Of a stretch of DNA of 64,000 nucleotides, positions 63,601-64,000 are shown piece by piece. How positions within the stretch are numbered: the first letter of the stretch is position 1; every line of letters starts with the position of its first letter. Position numbers and translations under genes: made by a program. The DNA is taken from IMG/VR virus record IMGVR_UViG_3300042562_001598, positions 215,149-279,148 of that record; one strand, written 5' to 3'. The notes beneath the pieces are model-generated. The model was not told the origin of the DNA. It searched no databases and saw nothing but the letters and a program-made list of their open reading frames with translations. The stretch comes from a virus.

Positions 63601-64000
63601 ATCAATAACAACAGGTAATGCGTATATTAACTTTATTGGTACTCGTACTGGTTATCAATCAACTGGTAGTACTGTATCAAATTTTATAGGTTATCAAGCA
63701 GGTTATCAAAGTAGTGATAGTATACATTCTAATTATTTAGGTTCTAATGCTGGTTATCAAAGTAGTGGTAATACATATGTTAATAGTATAGGGATTAATG
63801 CTGGTTATCTATCTTCAGGAACAACTAGTTCAAATTTTATGGGTACTAGTGCTGGTAGAGAGTCTAGTTCTGATTACTCTAACTTTTTAGGTTATCAAAC
63901 AGGTTATGGTACAATAGGTTCTAATTATTCTAATTTTATCGGATATAATGCGGGGAATAGTGCGTCTACTTCCACCAATTCAAATTTTATTGGTTATTCT
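60635..64000 (+). CDS. Giant fibre with YadA-head-like and NFIG repeats (partial)
   Basis: Open from the ATG at 60635 to the window end (1,122 codons, no stop). The short N-terminus (MRLTDRVLATGITSTDLLHI) is followed by about 12-14 units of 14 residues (SHAEGGDTIASGNG type), the motif of YadA/trimeric-adhesin heads. Then come IIGG-N units (for example IIGGNNNLI, ILGGEDNTI), and a short linker with SLYWYAENSTPP-like sequence. About 32 units of 17 residues (SNFIGAQAGIAATNSTG type) then run to the end. These are left-handed beta-roll/helix repeats expected to form a trimeric spike. The host-facing tip lies outside the window. Confidence 0.85.
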   Translation, partial: MRLTDRVLATGITSTDLLHIVITGDTTQSPEGSSYKASIGQIQTFFGQQLIITGTGITSSIRRDSGNSASGNFSSSIPGSGNTSSGHLSYSEGENTLSSGRTSHSEGGNTIAGGDYSHVEGFNSEAYGNYAHAEGFNTLASGFGSHAEGGDTIASGNGSHAEGKNTQAIGTYSHVEGSYNIASGISSHSEGYYTQSNGENSHSEGTFSIATGDNSHAEGNLTNSVGENSHAEGSETIASGISSHAEGYLTQAIGDYSHSGGHNTIASGETSFIHSKDSTVYSDYSSILGGSGNTITGLTVSSGSSNNTAIIGGNNNLISNQTIDLGYANGIGDSVNSTIIGGQYNSIYGHKNSSIIGGSGNTIHFDFPIVYNDSEIIAGSIDSLITATTISSIISSSGSTLFATNQTSILGGKNNFAVFYDNSLILGGEDNTIGVLGNPTGPGLNTVIVGGKNHKTTVGLVQSVILGGENITATTDNTVYTPYLNIQSATTDNNVTNVLVRDTDGSVKLKTVSSFSGTSLYWYAENSTPPTTAPLASGTGSIALGNGAEALGGDMFVYGTNAGSGTTGADFSNFIGAQAGIAATNSTGSNFIGPGAGQSATNSNDSNFIGNGAGLNATDASLSNFIGGNAGSSTVYSYYSNFIGFNAGQAAINSNNSNFIGENAGNNAINANDATFIGSRAGENTTNVSNSTLIGEYAGSGATGVTDSNFIGNGAGQGAKNLIYSNFEGYQSGFEASGSSYSNFSGFYAGYKSNTSTYSNLIGHRPGYESVGIINSNLIGVDAGYQSTGLVNVNLIGRYAGRQASTISLSNFIGYFAGYLSSGNTVANFIGQNAGYLSSSSSYTNIFGYEAGSTSTGNTYSNFIGRGAGMSATTSYNSNFIGLYAGRSANSSYYSNFIGNNAGYESINNTYGNFIGLSAGYQSTGNTYGNFIGNQAGYQSTGNTYGNFIGTNAGRGASNSLNSNFIGSSAGLETISNYSNFIGAEAGYQSITTGNAYINFIGTRTGYQSTGSTVSNFIGYQAGYQSSDSIHSNYLGSNAGYQSSGNTYVNSIGINAGYLSSGTTSSNFMGTSAGRESSSDYSNFLGYQTGYGTIGSNYSNFIGYNAGNSASTSTNSNFIGYS
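60889..61446 (+). repeat. 14-residue SHAEG repeats (42-bp period)
   Basis: Consecutive units SHSEGGNTIAGGDY, SHVEGFNSEAYGNY, AHAEGFNTLASGFG and so on. Diverged at DNA level, so stabilised by selection rather than recent. Confidence 0.9.
62345..64000 (+). repeat. 17-residue NFIG repeats (51-bp period), about 32 copies
   Basis: Consensus S-N-F-I-G-x-x-A-G-x-x-A/S-T-x-x-x-x. The same unit occurs about six times in the 53278 fibre. Near-identical copies at 63365-63490 (GNFIGLSAGYQSTGNTY type) suggest local recent expansion. Confidence 0.9.

Noticed and set aside
60889-64000. CRISPR-like or satellite repeat
   Set aside because: The 42- and 51-bp periods are in-frame protein repeats with synonymous variation and no spacer structure.
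1-64000. tRNA genes
   Set aside because: No cloverleaf with a GGTTCGA-type T-loop was noticed between genes; gaps are too short for most.

Overview
This 64 kb window is part of the genome of a T4-like contractile-tailed phage, and every gene in it reads as phage. The head genes identify it: terminase large subunit, portal, gp21-type prohead protease, acidic core protein, and a gp23-type major capsid protein whose N-terminus carries the cleavage site Ile-Asn-Glu/Ala. A gp55-like late sigma factor and a gp5-like hub protein support this. The host is probably a member of the Bacteroidota. That is inferred from very high A+T, start codons preceded by A-runs instead of Shine-Dalgarno sequences, one promoter of the TTG-21 nt-TAnnTTTG type, and a signal peptide ending Tyr-Gly-Gln-Ser.

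Layout: 0-4.8 kb is an accessory block: a secreted L,D-transpeptidase-like protein, a ClpC-like AAA+ unfoldase divergent from a protein with two UVR motifs, a KTSC-domain protein and a nucleotidyltransferase-fold protein. 4.8-18.4 kb is the rightward head module. A homing endonuclease gene sits leftward just behind the capsid gene (18.4-20.0 kb). Small rightward proteins with capsid-targeting-like N-termini follow (20.1-21.8 kb). 21.8-28.9 kb is a leftward tail/baseplate block ending with the late sigma factor. 28.9-46.8 kb is a leftward island with about a dozen glycosyltransferases, GDP-mannose dehydratase, GDP-fucose synthase, a sugar isomerase-like protein, an FAD oxidoreductase and an FkbM methyltransferase, with phoH, dUTPase and a 3'-5' exonuclease among them. 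A second homing endonuclease gene (46.7-47.7 kb) overlaps the start of the last glycosyltransferase, and that gene carries a 5-bp tandem duplication that breaks its frame. 47.8-50.4 kb holds small leftward genes, one with a WYL-like domain. 50.4-64 kb is a rightward adhesin and fibre block ending in a very long fibre gene with YadA-head-like repeats that runs off the window.

How it fits together: the late sigma factor would drive genes from a recurring AT dyad (TATTTAT-WW(W)-TAAAAA) seen upstream of at least 13 genes on both strands. The protease would mature the capsid protein and, by inference, a set of small proteins whose N-termini end in L/I-x-E. The sugar island could decorate virions or alter host glycans. 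The fibre block sets adsorption. No tRNA, rRNA or CRISPR array was seen, and no gap over 300 bases lacks a gene.
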